In this document: piece after piece, positions 1 to 13,119 of the stretch
How positions within the stretch are numbered: the stretch's first letter is position 1
How the letters are laid out: each line of letters starts with the position of its first letter
From: Mesorhizobium sp. SOD10
GTDB taxonomy: Bacteria > Pseudomonadota > Alphaproteobacteria > Rhizobiales > Rhizobiaceae
DNA length: 64,000 nt
Reading direction: 5' to 3'
Assembly: GCA_000824805.1 (NCBI GenBank)
Contig: CCNA01000006.1
Coordinates: forward strand, 434,001 to 498,000
Translations under genes and position numbers: made by a program
Notes under the pieces: generated by a model
Seen by the model: only the letters and a program-made list of their open reading frames with translations
What the model was told of the DNA's origin: nothing
Database searches by the model: none

Positions 1-1
1 T

Positions 2-751
2 GGCGATCCCAAGCGCTCGAAATATGCCCGCACCCAGTTGATCGCGGCGCTGAAGATCCTGCAGACCGGCGACATCGACGAGAGCCATCTGATGGGCTCC
101 TGGGCCGGCGCCATGGGTCAGACCCAGTTCATTCCGACCAGCTATCAGCGCTATGCGGTCGACATGGACGGCAACGGCAGGCGTGACATCTGGAATTCGA
201 TCCCCGATGCGCTGGCGACCTCCGCCAATCTGCTCAAGAAGAACGGCTGGCAGGCCGGCAAGACCTGGGGCTATGAGGTCACCATCCCGGCCGGCAAACT
301 GCCCGGCGGCGCAAAGACCATCGCCCAATGGCAGGCGCTCGGTGTCGTCAGGGCCAATGGCAAGCCGTTCAGGAACCTAACCGACAAGGCGACACTGAAA
401 GTGCCGGACGGCCGGGGTGGCCCCGCCTTCCTGATGATCAGGAATTTCTCGGTCATCAAGGCCTACAACAATGCCGACAAATACGCTTTGGCCGTCGGCC
501 TGCTCGCCGATGAGATCGCCGGCGGCACCGGCCTGGTGCAGGACTGGCAGCGGCCCTTCACCAAGCTCACCTTCGAGGAGCGGCAGGAGCTGCAGAAGCG
601 GCTGTCGGAGCACGGCTATTATGACGGCAAGTTCGATGGCAAGATCGGCGACGGCTCGAAGGCCGCCATCATGGCCTACCAGGCCAAGGTCGGCCTGACG
701 CAGGATGGCTATCCGAGCATGGAAGTGCTCAAATGGCTCCGCAAGCAGTAG
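2..751 (+). CDS. Lytic murein transglycosylase, MltB type (C-terminal part)
   Basis: The frame is open from the left edge, so only the last 249 residues are present and the true start lies outside the window. The first two thirds match the second half of a family-103 lytic transglycosylase domain, with the typical run GSWAGAMGQTQFIPTSY at about residues 32-48. The last 60 residues (from about residue 190) form a peptidoglycan-binding type 1 domain with the pattern LxxHGYYDGKFDGKIG. Such enzymes cleave the glycan strands of peptidoglycan in the periplasm, leaving 1,6-anhydro ends. The catalytic glutamate and any signal peptide would lie upstream and cannot be checked. The next gene follows on the same strand after about 100 bases. 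Confidence 0.9.
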   Translation, partial: GDPKRSKYARTQLIAALKILQTGDIDESHLMGSWAGAMGQTQFIPTSYQRYAVDMDGNGRRDIWNSIPDALATSANLLKKNGWQAGKTWGYEVTIPAGKLPGGAKTIAQWQALGVVRANGKPFRNLTDKATLKVPDGRGGPAFLMIRNFSVIKAYNNADKYALAVGLLADEIAGGTGLVQDWQRPFTKLTFEERQELQKRLSEHGYYDGKFDGKIGDGSKAAIMAYQAKVGLTQDGYPSMEVLKWLRKQ

Positions 752-856
752 CTGAGCCGCGCTAAGGCGCCCGGTATCCTTTCAAAGACGGCAAGGATGC
801 TGTAGCGCTTCGGCTTGCGCGTGACCTTGCCATGTCTGCCTGGTCATGCCCAAGGG

Positions 857-2086
857 ATGGAGAGGTGTTTGGTTTCGGTTGCGCGTATCAGGCAAAGCAT
901 TCGCCGGGCGCCCGTCCTGATTCTCGCCCTTGCCGTGCTTGTCGTCACCGCCGCCGGCGCTTTCCACGCCCCTGCATTCGCGCAGGAGGAAAGCCGTGGC
1001 TGGTCGCTGCGTGACCTTCTGTTCCCGCGCCGCAGCGAACGCGTCGAGCCGCCGGTCGAAGTCCAGAAACCACGGCCGAAACCCAAGAAGAAGCCCAAGC
1101 CGCGCCCGCCGGCGGAGCCGGAAACGCCGATCGTCGAGAAGACGAGCGACGCCCGGGTCGTGCTGGTGGTCGGCGATTTTCTGGCGGGTGGGCTGGCGGA
1201 GGGCCTGGACACGGCCTTTGCCGACAATCCCGCCGTCAGGATCGTCTCCCGCGCCAACGGTTCGTCCGGCTTCGTCCGTGAGGATGTCTACAATTGGCCA
1301 GCCCAGATAAAATCGCTGATCGAAACCGAGAAACCTGCGGTCGTAATCGTCATGCTGGGTTCCAACGATCGCCAGCAGATGAAGGTCGGCGACGTGCGCG
1401 AGCAGCCGCGCTCGGAGAACTGGACCAAGGAATATGAGCGACGCACCGATGCGCTCGGCAAGGCCATACAGGACACCAAGGTGCCATTCCTGTGGGTCGG
1501 CATGCCGGCTTTCGGTGTGTCCAAGATGAATTCCGACATGCTTGCCTTCAACGACATCTATCACTCGGCCGCCCAAAGCCATGGCGGCGAGTTCGTCGAT
1601 GTCTGGGACGGCTTTGTCGACGAGAACGGCGCCTTCGTCACCTCCGGCCCGGACATCAACGGCCAGCCGGTACGCCTGCGTTCCGACGACGGCATCAACG
1701 TCACCAAGGCCGGCAAGCGCAAGCTTGCTTTCTACACGGAAAAGCCATTGGCAAAGATACTCGGCCTGGCGGCGCCGGGAAGCGTCACGACCATGTCGGC
1801 GCCGGCCGGCGCGCCGGTAGAGGCGCCGAAGCCGGCCGCCGCGCCCGTCATCGTCGACCGCACCGCGCCGATGCTGCTCGGCGACCCGGCGCTCGACGGC
1901 GGCACCGAACTGCTCGGCGCAGCACAACCGGCCAGGGCCGATCCGAACCTGCCCGGGGAGAAACTGATCCTTGAAGGCAAGGCGCCCGCCGCTTCGCCCG
2001 GCCGCGCGGACGATTTCTCCTGGCCGCCGAAGCCGCCGGCGACCGCCGCCGCTCAACCTGATACGGCGGCGGGCGTCAATCAGTAG
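857..2086 (+). CDS. DUF459 / SGNH-hydrolase-like exported protein lacking catalytic Ser and His
   Basis: This 409-residue protein has an N-terminal hydrophobic segment followed by AFA, a likely signal peptide, then a basic Pro/Lys-rich stretch and an SGNH-type domain of the DUF459 family (about residues 98-300). The Pro/Ala-rich tail looks disordered. In active SGNH hydrolases the first block is GDS and the last is DxxH. Here the first block reads GDF (Phe at about residue 108) and the last reads DDGIN (Asn at about 281), while the block III motif GSND is intact. The fold is therefore recognisable but the nucleophile and histidine are absent, so hydrolase activity is doubtful. Start: ATG 857 is preceded by CAAGGG; an upstream in-frame TTG at 815 would add 14 residues but has no better ribosome site. 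The role is unknown; an envelope or polysaccharide-binding function is a guess. Confidence 0.8.
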   Translation: MERCLVSVARIRQSIRRAPVLILALAVLVVTAAGAFHAPAFAQEESRGWSLRDLLFPRRSERVEPPVEVQKPRPKPKKKPKPRPPAEPETPIVEKTSDARVVLVVGDFLAGGLAEGLDTAFADNPAVRIVSRANGSSGFVREDVYNWPAQIKSLIETEKPAVVIVMLGSNDRQQMKVGDVREQPRSENWTKEYERRTDALGKAIQDTKVPFLWVGMPAFGVSKMNSDMLAFNDIYHSAAQSHGGEFVDVWDGFVDENGAFVTSGPDINGQPVRLRSDDGINVTKAGKRKLAFYTEKPLAKILGLAAPGSVTTMSAPAGAPVEAPKPAAAPVIVDRTAPMLLGDPALDGGTELLGAAQPARADPNLPGEKLILEGKAPAASPGRADDFSWPPKPPATAAAQPDTAAGVNQ

Positions 2087-2266
2087 CTCATCGGCTCGTA
2101 GACCGTTTCAGAAATTCGCTCCCGCGAGTCGGATGGTGGTGTTTTTGAGCACCGGCTTACGCCGGCCGTAGCCTTAATTGCGACACCGCTTCTCATTGAT
2201 GCTTCGGCCGGCGGAAGCGCAGAAAAGGCCATCCGCTGGCCGTAGGAGTAGAATTTCCAAACCGTC

Positions 2267-3721
2267 TCAGCGCGGCAGCACCGTCGATCCCATCAATGCC
2301 TCGTCGATCGAGCGCGCCGCCTGACGGCCCTCGCGGATCGCCCAGACCACCAGCGACTGGCCGCGGCGCACGTCGCCCGCCGCATAGAGCTTGTCGACGC
2401 TGGTCTTGTAGTCGCGGTCGTTGGCCTCGACATTTTTCGAGCGGCGGCTGTCGGTGACGACCTTGATCTTGCCGTCGAGCTCTTTCATCAGACTGTCGCT
2501 CGCCGGTCCGGCGAAGCCGATGGCAATGAAGGCGAGATCGGCGCGGATGACGAACTCGGTGCCGGGGATCGGCTTGCGCTTCTCGTCGACCTCGCAGCAG
2601 CGCACACCGGTCAACTGGCCGTCCTCGCCGATGAATTCGAGCGTCGCCACCTGGAATTCGCGCTCGGCGCCCTCGGCTTGCGAGGAGGATGTGCGCATCT
2701 TGGTCGCCCAATAGGGCCAGACCGCGAGCTTGTCTTCCTTCTCCGGCGGCTGCGGGCGGATGTCGAGCTGCGTCACGCGCACCGCGCCCTGGCGAAAGGC
2801 GGTGCCGATGCAGTCGGACGCGGTGTCGCCGCCGCCGACCACGACGACATGCTGGCCGCCGGCGATGATCGGGTGCGAGGGCCAGGCCACCGACTGGATC
2901 GGCTCGCCGCCGACGCGGCGGTTCTGCTGCACGAGATAGGGCATCGCGTCATAGACGCCGCTGAGGTCGCTGCCCGGAATGCCGGCCGGGCGCGGCGTTT
3001 CGGAGCCGCCGCAATAGAGCACGGCGTCGAACTCCTCGAGAAGATCCGCCACCTTCATGTCGACGCCGACATTGATGCCGCAATGGAAGGTCACGCCCTC
3101 GCCCCGCATCTGCTCGATGCGCCGGTCGATATAGTGCTTCTCGATCTTGAAGTCGGGGATGCCGTAGCGCATCAGCCCGCCCGGGCGGCTCTCGCGCTCA
3201 TAGACATGCACGTCATGGCCGACGCGGCCGAGCTGCTGCGCCGCTGCCATGCCGGCCGGGCCCGAGCCGATGATGGCGACACGCTTGCCGGTCTTCTTCT
3301 CCGGCGGATAGGGCCGGATATGGCCGGTCTCGTAAGCCTTGTCGGCGATCGCCTGCTCGATCGTCTTGATGGCAACCGGAATGTCCTCGAGGTTCAGCGT
3401 GCAGGCTTCCTCGCACGGCGCCGGGCAGATGCGGCCGGTGAATTCCGGGAAATTGTTGGTCGAATGCAGGTTGCGGATCGCGCTGTCCCAATCGCCATTG
3501 TAGACGAGGTCGTTCCAGTCCGGGATCTGGTTGTGGATCGGACAGCCGGTCGGCCCATGGCAGAACGGAATGCCGCAATCCATGCAGCGCGCGGCCTGTT
3601 TCTCGACCTCCTTGTCGGACATCGGCAGCGTGAATTCACGGAAATGCCTGATGCGGTCGGAGGCCGGCTGGTACTTGTGCACCTGCCGGTCGATCTCGAG
3701 AAACCCTGTTACCTTGCCCAT
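2267..3721 (-). CDS. gltD: Glutamate synthase (NADPH) small subunit
   Basis: The 484-residue beta subunit of glutamate synthase feeds electrons from NADPH to the large subunit for conversion of glutamine plus 2-oxoglutarate into two glutamates. The N-terminal domain carries two cysteine clusters for 4Fe-4S centres (Cys46, 49, 54 and 60, then Cys99, 103 and 107). They are followed by a dinucleotide-binding glycine motif (GSGPAGMAAAQQLG) and a second one (VVGGGDTASD), as expected for the FAD and NADPH sites. The start is placed at MGKVTGFLEIDRQ, the conserved family N terminus; an upstream in-frame codon at 3763 adds only atypical residues. It lies 143 bases downstream of gltB on the same strand, with a GC-rich hairpin between them, so co-transcription with possible differential expression is likely. 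Confidence 0.97.
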   Translation of the reverse strand: MGKVTGFLEIDRQVHKYQPASDRIRHFREFTLPMSDKEVEKQAARCMDCGIPFCHGPTGCPIHNQIPDWNDLVYNGDWDSAIRNLHSTNNFPEFTGRICPAPCEEACTLNLEDIPVAIKTIEQAIADKAYETGHIRPYPPEKKTGKRVAIIGSGPAGMAAAQQLGRVGHDVHVYERESRPGGLMRYGIPDFKIEKHYIDRRIEQMRGEGVTFHCGINVGVDMKVADLLEEFDAVLYCGGSETPRPAGIPGSDLSGVYDAMPYLVQQNRRVGGEPIQSVAWPSHPIIAGGQHVVVVGGGDTASDCIGTAFRQGAVRVTQLDIRPQPPEKEDKLAVWPYWATKMRTSSSQAEGAEREFQVATLEFIGEDGQLTGVRCCEVDEKRKPIPGTEFVIRADLAFIAIGFAGPASDSLMKELDGKIKVVTDSRRSKNVEANDRDYKTSVDKLYAAGDVRRGQSLVVWAIREGRQAARSIDEALMGSTVLPR

Positions 3722-3829
3722 AGTCCAGTCCCTGCTGTCCGAAGGCACGCTTTTGCAGCGCACCCGTTAACCCCATAAGGCTGCCGTGGCAACCTTCGTT
3801 CCGAGGTCAGGATTGTTGGTGAGGATGCC

Positions 3830-3853
3830 GGCCGGGGCATCGTCTCCCCGGCC
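3830..3853 (-). terminator. Intercistronic hairpin between gltB and gltD
   Basis: A perfect 8-bp inverted repeat, GGCCGGGG with an 8-base loop and CCCCGGCC, lies just after the gltB stop codon. There is no clear run of T on the minus strand after it. It is more likely an attenuating or mRNA-stabilising hairpin than a full terminator. Confidence 0.45.
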
Positions 3854-3864
3854 ACGCCCAATGC

Positions 3865-8601
<4,737 letters not shown>

Positions 8602-8829
8602 CGTCCTATCCTCCGTTCTCCACCTTGGCCCGACTGTCTCAGGGCGCTGGTTTGCCTTGGGAAGCGCGAATGCTTCCCCTTCATCTTGCTGCACGTCTCG
8701 CGAAATCCATCGAACCATACGGCTATACGCCCGGTTCGCATCCGGTATCGTACAGGCCAGAGCCGGGCCGTCTACCCGCCGCTCGCGACAATGGCCGGAT
8801 TGGCAGTGATGATACGCCAGTCCAGCCTG

Positions 8830-8844
8830 TTTTGTGCGACAAAA
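8830..8844. promoter_or_regulatory. Palindrome TTTTGT-GCG-ACAAAA, possible operator
   Basis: This is a perfect 6-bp inverted repeat with a 3-base centre in the AT-rich part of the gltB/aldolase intergenic region. It shares the string TTGTGCGAC with the palindrome inside the small-RNA promoter at 14071-14085. The cognate protein is unknown. Confidence 0.35.
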
Positions 8845-8865
8845 TAAGACAGCACTACTGTCCTA
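8845..8865. promoter_or_regulatory. Palindrome TAAGACAG-N5-CTGTCCTA, possible operator
   Basis: Eight-base arms, with one mismatch, flank a 5-base centre (CACTA). The site directly abuts the TTTTGT palindrome. The size and symmetry suit a dimeric helix-turn-helix repressor such as a TetR- or Rrf2-family protein. Either or both divergent genes could be controlled from here. Confidence 0.4.
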
Positions 8866-9080
8866 AATTTTTTATGGCAGAAATCAGGAGGCCACACAAG
8901 ACTGATTCACAAAAAACTTGGTCGTGCCGCGACACAAAATTTCGTGACGAGTACCGGAAACGCAAGCTTCGGTCCGGGGTCTTTCGAGGGGACGCGCTGG
9001 CTTCACCGCTTTGCCAGCGATTGGCCCTTGCGCTTCAACCGCCGAAGCGGTCAAGTCCCGCCGCCTTTGCCAATCACGAT

Positions 9081-10142
9081 ATGGACCTCTCGATGTTCTT
9101 TGCCTCCGACAACTGGGCCGGCGTCCACCCCGACATTTCCGCCAATCTGTCGCGCCATGCCGCCGGAATCGCTGTCGCTTATGGCGATGGCGATCTGGAT
9201 CGCGCCGTCTATCGCCGCTTCAGCGAGATCTTCGAGCGCGAGGTGCAGGTCTTCTTCGTCGCGACCGGCACAGCGGCCAATGCGCTTTCGATGGCTGCAG
9301 TGAACCGCATCGGCGGCATCGCGCTCTGCCACTCCGAAGCGCATATGAATGTCGACGAGTTCGGCGCGATGGGTTTTTACACCGGCGGCGCGCGCATGGC
9401 GCCGGTGCCGGGGCCGCTGGGGCGCATGAACCCCGAAGCTCTTGACCGCGCCATCAAGCGCTATTCGCAGGATCTGGCCCCCGCCGGCCAACCGATGGCG
9501 GTCACCCTCACCCAGGCGACCGAGGTCGGCACGGTCTATAGCATCGACGACGTCAAGGCGGTCGCCGAGGTCAGCCACCGCCACAAGCTGCCGCTGCACA
9601 TGGATGGCGCGCGCTTCGCCAATGCGATTGCGGCGACCGGCGTCAGCCCGGCCGAAATGACCTGGAAGAGCGGCGTCGACCTCCTCTCCTTCGGCGGCAC
9701 CAAGAATGGCTGCTGGATGGCCGACGCGGTGGTGATCCTCAATCCCGATGTCGGCAAGGACCTGCGCCTGCTGCGTCAGCGCGCCGGACAGACCTTCTCC
9801 AAGGCCCGCTTCATCTCGGCCCAGTTCGAGGCCTATTTCACCGACGATTTGTGGCTGCGGATGGCGGCACACGCCAATCAGATGGCCGCGCGTCTGGCGG
9901 AAACGATCGAGGACGCGCCGGCCGGCAAGCTCGCCTGGCTGCCGCAGGCCAATGAGGTCTTCGCCATCCTCGCCCGCGAGACAGCCGAGAAGCTGCAGGC
10001 CGCCGGCGCCAAATTCTACGAATGGGGCCTTCCGCAGGGTTTCGATGGCCATCTCGGAGAGGAGGAAGCGATCTACCGTTTCGTTGCCAGCTTCGCGACC
10101 ACGACGGAAGAGATCGAGCGTCTCGGTCAGCTGCTCGCCTGA
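9081..10142 (+). CDS. ltaE: Low-specificity threonine aldolase (PLP-dependent)
   Basis: The 353-residue fold-type I PLP enzyme belongs to the threonine aldolase / beta-eliminating lyase family and cleaves threonine or allo-threonine to glycine and acetaldehyde. Landmarks are FFASDNWAGVHP at the N terminus, the cofactor-binding stretch FVATGTAANALSM, the aspartate region HMDGARFANA, and the Schiff-base lysine in SFGGTKNG (about Lys208). The start is uncertain: ATG 9081 and ATG 9093 are both possible, and neither has a strong ribosome site. The open frame continues upstream to 8583, but those residues do not look like this family. An MBL-fold hydrolase gene follows after 10 bases and is probably co-transcribed. 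Confidence 0.9.
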   Translation: MDLSMFFASDNWAGVHPDISANLSRHAAGIAVAYGDGDLDRAVYRRFSEIFEREVQVFFVATGTAANALSMAAVNRIGGIALCHSEAHMNVDEFGAMGFYTGGARMAPVPGPLGRMNPEALDRAIKRYSQDLAPAGQPMAVTLTQATEVGTVYSIDDVKAVAEVSHRHKLPLHMDGARFANAIAATGVSPAEMTWKSGVDLLSFGGTKNGCWMADAVVILNPDVGKDLRLLRQRAGQTFSKARFISAQFEAYFTDDLWLRMAAHANQMAARLAETIEDAPAGKLAWLPQANEVFAILARETAEKLQAAGAKFYEWGLPQGFDGHLGEEEAIYRFVASFATTTEEIERLGQLLA

Positions 10143-10152
10143 GTTTCCCGGC

Positions 10153-11046
10153 ATGGCCAGGCCGTCTCTCGCCTCGATAATGCGCCTGGTCCGCCCGGCG
10201 CAGAATGTTCTGGGCTTCTATGACGGCCGTGTCGATGGCGTCCGCATCTGGTCGGACGAGCCGAACTGGCTGGACGACGGCGCCTATACGCTCGGCATCT
10301 GCACCTATGCGATCGTCGACGGGTCGCAGGCGCTCGTCTACGACACGCATATCTCCCTGCCGCATGCCCGCTTCATCCGGCAGACGCTCGAAGAGATGGG
10401 CGCGACCTCGACACGCGTCGTGCTCAGCCACTGGCATGACGACCATATCGCCGGCAACGAGGTGTTCAAGGATTGCGAGATCATCGCCAACCGCCTCACC
10501 GCCGCGGCGCTCAAACGCGGCCGCGCCGGGATCGAGGGTGGCAATCCGCCGATCAAGCCCCTCGTCCTGCCCAACAGAATGTTCGAGGGCAGCCTCAGTC
10601 TGATGGTAGGAGCGATCCCCATCGAACTCCGCCAGGTGGAAGTCCACAGCCATGACGGCACGGTGCTGCTGATGCCCGACGCCGGCCTGCTTTTGGCGGG
10701 CGACACGCTGGAAGACTCCGTCACCTATGTTTCGGAACCGGAACGCCTGGGCGAGCATCTGGTCGACCTCGAGCGCATGGCCGGCTGGCGGTTCGATCGA
10801 ATCCTGCCCAACCACGGTTCCTTGCGGGCAATCGAAGCGGGTGGCTATGACAGAAGCCTCATCGGCGCCACACAGGCCTATATTCGCAAGCTGCTTGCCT
10901 GCCGGCATGATCCGGACCTGGCAAGGCAGGATCTAAGGACCTTCGGCGCCGACATTTTTGCCACGACGGCAACCGAATATTTTGCGCCATACGAAGCCGT
11001 TCATCGGCAGAATGTCGAAGCTGTCGTCGCGGCAAAAAGCCGATAG
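10153..11046 (+). CDS. MBL-fold metallo-hydrolase
   Basis: The 297-residue protein has the metallo-beta-lactamase fold. The metal motif HWHDDH is at about residues 93-98. Further ligands are plausible at HSHDG, LAGDTLED and LPNHGS, the usual order for this superfamily. That supports a binuclear metal-dependent hydrolase in the cytoplasm; no signal peptide is seen. The substrate cannot be told from sequence, and thioester, lactone or phosphodiester hydrolysis are all possible. ATG 10180 is an alternative start nine codons downstream. The gene follows the threonine aldolase by 10 bases and ends just before a strong bidirectional terminator. Confidence 0.85.
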   Translation: MARPSLASIMRLVRPAQNVLGFYDGRVDGVRIWSDEPNWLDDGAYTLGICTYAIVDGSQALVYDTHISLPHARFIRQTLEEMGATSTRVVLSHWHDDHIAGNEVFKDCEIIANRLTAAALKRGRAGIEGGNPPIKPLVLPNRMFEGSLSLMVGAIPIELRQVEVHSHDGTVLLMPDAGLLLAGDTLEDSVTYVSEPERLGEHLVDLERMAGWRFDRILPNHGSLRAIEAGGYDRSLIGATQAYIRKLLACRHDPDLARQDLRTFGADIFATTATEYFAPYEAVHRQNVEAVVAAKSR

Positions 11047-11068
11047 CCAGAAAGGCTCGGCACAATAA

Positions 11069-11094
11069 AAAGCGGCGCCTCTCGGCGCCGCTTT
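11069..11094. terminator. Bidirectional rho-independent terminator
   Basis: A perfect 11-bp inverted repeat, AAAGCGGCGCC and GGCGCCGCTTT with a TCTC loop, sits between the convergent MBL-hydrolase and hsp20 genes. The A and T ends let it work on both strands. Confidence 0.85.
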
Positions 11095-11135
11095 CGTCTC
11101 GGGAGGGAGACGTTGTCTGGGATGGAGACCGCGGG

Positions 11136-11603
11136 TTACGCGGCGGCCTTGGCCTCGATCTGCTTGGCCTTGTCCGAGGACGAGGTGATCGCGATCTTGC
11201 GCGGCTTCAGCTCCTCGGGAATGTTGCGCTTGAGATCGACGAAGAGCAGGCCGTTCTTCAGCGTGGCGCCTTCCACTTCCACGTGGTCGGCAAGCTGGAA
11301 GCGACGCTCGAAGGACCTCGAGGCAATGCCGCGATACAGCAGCTCCGAACCCTCGCTGTTGTTCTCTTCCTTGCGCTCGCCCTTGACGGTCAGCACGTTG
11401 CGGTGGGCTTCGATCGAGATTTCGTCTTCCGAGAAGCCGGCAACAGCCATCGAGATGCGGTAGGCGTTCTCGCCGGTGCGCTCGATGTTATAGGGCGGGT
11501 AGGTCTGCGCGGTCTCGGGCTGGCCGAGCGAGTCGAGCATGGTGAACAGCCGGTCGAAGCCGACGGTCGAACGATAAAGCGGGGAAAAATCAACGTGACG
11601 CAT
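11136..11603 (-). CDS. Small heat-shock protein, Hsp20 / alpha-crystallin family
   Basis: The 155-residue ATP-independent chaperone holds unfolding proteins for refolding by DnaK/ClpB. The N terminus MRHVDFSPLYRSTVGFDRLF is typical of rhizobial class A small heat-shock proteins (HspD/IbpA-like). The alpha-crystallin domain runs from about residue 35 to 130 (PPYNIERTGENAYRISMAVAG, then ENGLLFVDL-like strand GLLFVDLKRNIPEE), with a short C-terminal extension. The ATG at 11603 is preceded by AGGAG at the right distance; a longer open frame upstream is a leader, not protein. The leader looks like a ROSE RNA thermometer, and an RpoH-type promoter lies about 100 bases upstream, so heat control at both levels is likely. 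Confidence 0.95.
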   Translation of the reverse strand: MRHVDFSPLYRSTVGFDRLFTMLDSLGQPETAQTYPPYNIERTGENAYRISMAVAGFSEDEISIEAHRNVLTVKGERKEENNSEGSELLYRGIASRSFERRFQLADHVEVEGATLKNGLLFVDLKRNIPEELKPRKIAITSSSDKAKQIEAKAAA

Positions 11604-11703
11604 AAGTGTTCTCCTGTTGAGCAACATGGTTTGCGTGTGACCCGGTGCGAAACCCTCGCAAGGCGTTCCGGATAGGCCAGCGGCCCCGACATCGGCGGCC
11701 GCA
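11604..11703 (-). ncRNA. ROSE-like RNA thermometer in the hsp20 leader
   Basis: On the minus strand the roughly 100-base leader folds into several stems. One is GCGGCCGCCGA/TCGGGGCCGC, one is TGCGA/TCGCA, and the last, at the start codon, pairs TTGCT (plus-strand 11620-11624) with the Shine-Dalgarno AGGAG (plus-strand 11611-11615) across a CAAC loop. The U(U/C)GCU motif facing the ribosome site, with a non-canonical G opposite G, is the hallmark of ROSE elements that hold rhizobial small heat-shock mRNAs shut at low temperature. Position, length and downstream gene all fit. No covariance model was run. Confidence 0.7.
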
Positions 11704-11709
11704 ACCTTC

Positions 11710-11738
11710 ATTTGGGAAGCTCAAAAAGCCATTTCAAG
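11710..11738 (-). promoter_or_regulatory. Probable RpoH (sigma-32) promoter of hsp20
   Basis: Reading the minus strand, CTTGAA is followed after 16 bases by CCCAAAT, close to the heat-shock consensus CTTGAA-N13..17-CCCCATnT. Transcription would start near 11703, giving a leader of about 100 bases. Confidence 0.6.
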
Positions 11739-11965
11739 GTTTTCTTCGCGTCGCAATGTGGCCACGTTGATGAATGGCGGATGAACCGCCGCTTCGGCAT
11801 CCGTTCAGTCATTCAGCGCTAGGCTTTGACCAACATGACGGACAAGCGGCGCATCGATCCCCGTGCCGCGACGAGGCCGACCGGGTGCAACGTCCCTTCC
11901 TCCCGGATCGACAGAGGCCGGAAGTGCGCCGCAGGCATTTCCGGCCTCCCCTTCACTATAGCGCC

Positions 11966-12058
11966 GCGCGTCCTCCGGACGCGCTAAGGACGATGTAGCA
12001 CTTTTGATTTCGCGCATGGTCCTTTCCAAAAATCGATTCCGATTTCGGTTTATGCGCG
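11966..12058. repeat. RIME-like intergenic mosaic repeat
   Basis: Two palindromes sit in tandem. The first is GCGCGTCC-tcc-GGACGCGC. The second has outer arms CGCGCAT and ATGCGCG (12011-12017, 12052-12058) and inner arms AAATCG and CGATTT. The stretch TAAGGACGATGTAGCA between them matches what I recall of the rhizobial RIME family of about 100-bp elements with two large palindromes. It lies upstream of the alpha/beta hydrolase gene. The rest of the 11739-12162 gap shows no gene. Confidence 0.65.
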
Positions 12059-12162
12059 GGGGTGCCGCTTAAATCCTCGCAGCGCTTTGCTTTTGCCGGC
12101 TGGCCGTCTATCACCATGCCGACGCCTCGCCCGTCCGGGCAAAGAACAAGCAACGACACCGA

Positions 12163-13119
12163 ATGACGGATCTTTTCCATCTGACCGAGGACAATCCCCT
12201 GCCGCAGAACGCTGCGGGCGGCTTCTTCACCACGCGTGACGGCAAGAAGATCCGCTACGGCGTTTTCGCCGCTGTCACCCGGCCGCTCCAGGGCACGGTG
12301 GTTCTGCTGACCGGGCGCAACGAATGCATCGAGAAATATTTCGAGACCATCCGCGATCTCGCCGATCGCGGCTTCGGCGTCGCCATCCTCGACTGGCGCG
12401 GCCAGGGCGATTCCAGCCGCCTGCTGCGTGACCGCCAGCGCGGCTATGTCCGCAGCTTCCGCGACTACACGCGCGACCTCGAGCAATTTTTCGAGGAGGT
12501 CGTGCTGCCCGACTGCCGCGGCCCCTATTACATCCTCGCCCACTCGACCGGAGCCGTGATCGCGCTGCTTGCCTCGCCGTCCATGGTCAACCGGGTGCGG
12601 CGCATGGTGCTGCTGGCGCCTTTTCTGGAGGTGCCGGACCTGCCGGTCTCGATCGCCATGGTGCGACGCGTCTGCGCGATCTTCTGCGCGCTAGGTCTCG
12701 GCTGGCTCTATGCCGCGCTCGGTCCGCGGCCGAAGGTGCCGCCGCCTTTCGAGGTGAACAAGGTGACCTCGGACCCTGAGCGCTACCGGCGCAATGCCGG
12801 CATCTACGAGGCCTGGCCGCAGCTGGCGCTCGGCGGCCCGACCATCCGCTGGCTGAAGGCGGCGGCCGCGGCTGCGCATGCCGTCAGCGATCCGGATTTC
12901 ATGGCAAGGATCAGGGTGCCGATGCTGATCGTTGCCGCCGGCGCCGACCGGGTGGTCTCGACCAAAGCGGTGGAAGCCTATGCCAGGAAATTGCGCGTCG
13001 GCTCGCTGCTGATGATCGACGGCGCCCAGCACGAGATCCTGCAGGAGAAGGACATCTACCGCGAGCAGCTCCTGGCCGCCTTCGACGCCTTCATTCCCGG
13101 CACCGGCGACGCTCCCTGA
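12163..13119 (+). CDS. Alpha/beta hydrolase, lysophospholipase (PldB) type
   Basis: The 318-residue serine hydrolase resembles the monoacylglycerol lipase / lysophospholipase L2 family. The catalytic triad can be placed at Ser128 in AHSTGA (Ala replaces the usual first Gly of GxSxG), Asp262 in GADRVV and His290 in GAQHE. The oxyanion strand and the DWRGQGDSSR motif at about residue 85 are family-typical. It would release fatty acids from lysophospholipids or monoacylglycerols; no signal peptide is seen, so it may act at the inner face of the membrane. No strong ribosome site precedes ATG 12163. Its stop codon lies inside a short inverted repeat shared with the convergent hisN-type gene. Confidence 0.88.
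   Translation: MTDLFHLTEDNPLPQNAAGGFFTTRDGKKIRYGVFAAVTRPLQGTVVLLTGRNECIEKYFETIRDLADRGFGVAILDWRGQGDSSRLLRDRQRGYVRSFRDYTRDLEQFFEEVVLPDCRGPYYILAHSTGAVIALLASPSMVNRVRRMVLLAPFLEVPDLPVSIAMVRRVCAIFCALGLGWLYAALGPRPKVPPPFEVNKVTSDPERYRRNAGIYEAWPQLALGGPTIRWLKAAAAAAHAVSDPDFMARIRVPMLIVAAGADRVVSTKAVEAYARKLRVGSLLMIDGAQHEILQEKDIYREQLLAAFDAFIPGTGDAP

Larger units (their letters stand above)
8602..9080. other. Divergent intergenic region, gltB / threonine aldolase
   Basis: About 480 bases separate the two divergent genes. I see a 7-bp hairpin in the gltB leader (GGGAAGC 8659-8665 and GCTTCCC 8672-8678). An AT-rich patch at 8830-8875 holds two palindromes, listed separately. An open reading frame runs through the region in frame with the aldolase, but it lacks family similarity, so I treat it as non-coding. 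Confidence 0.6.
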
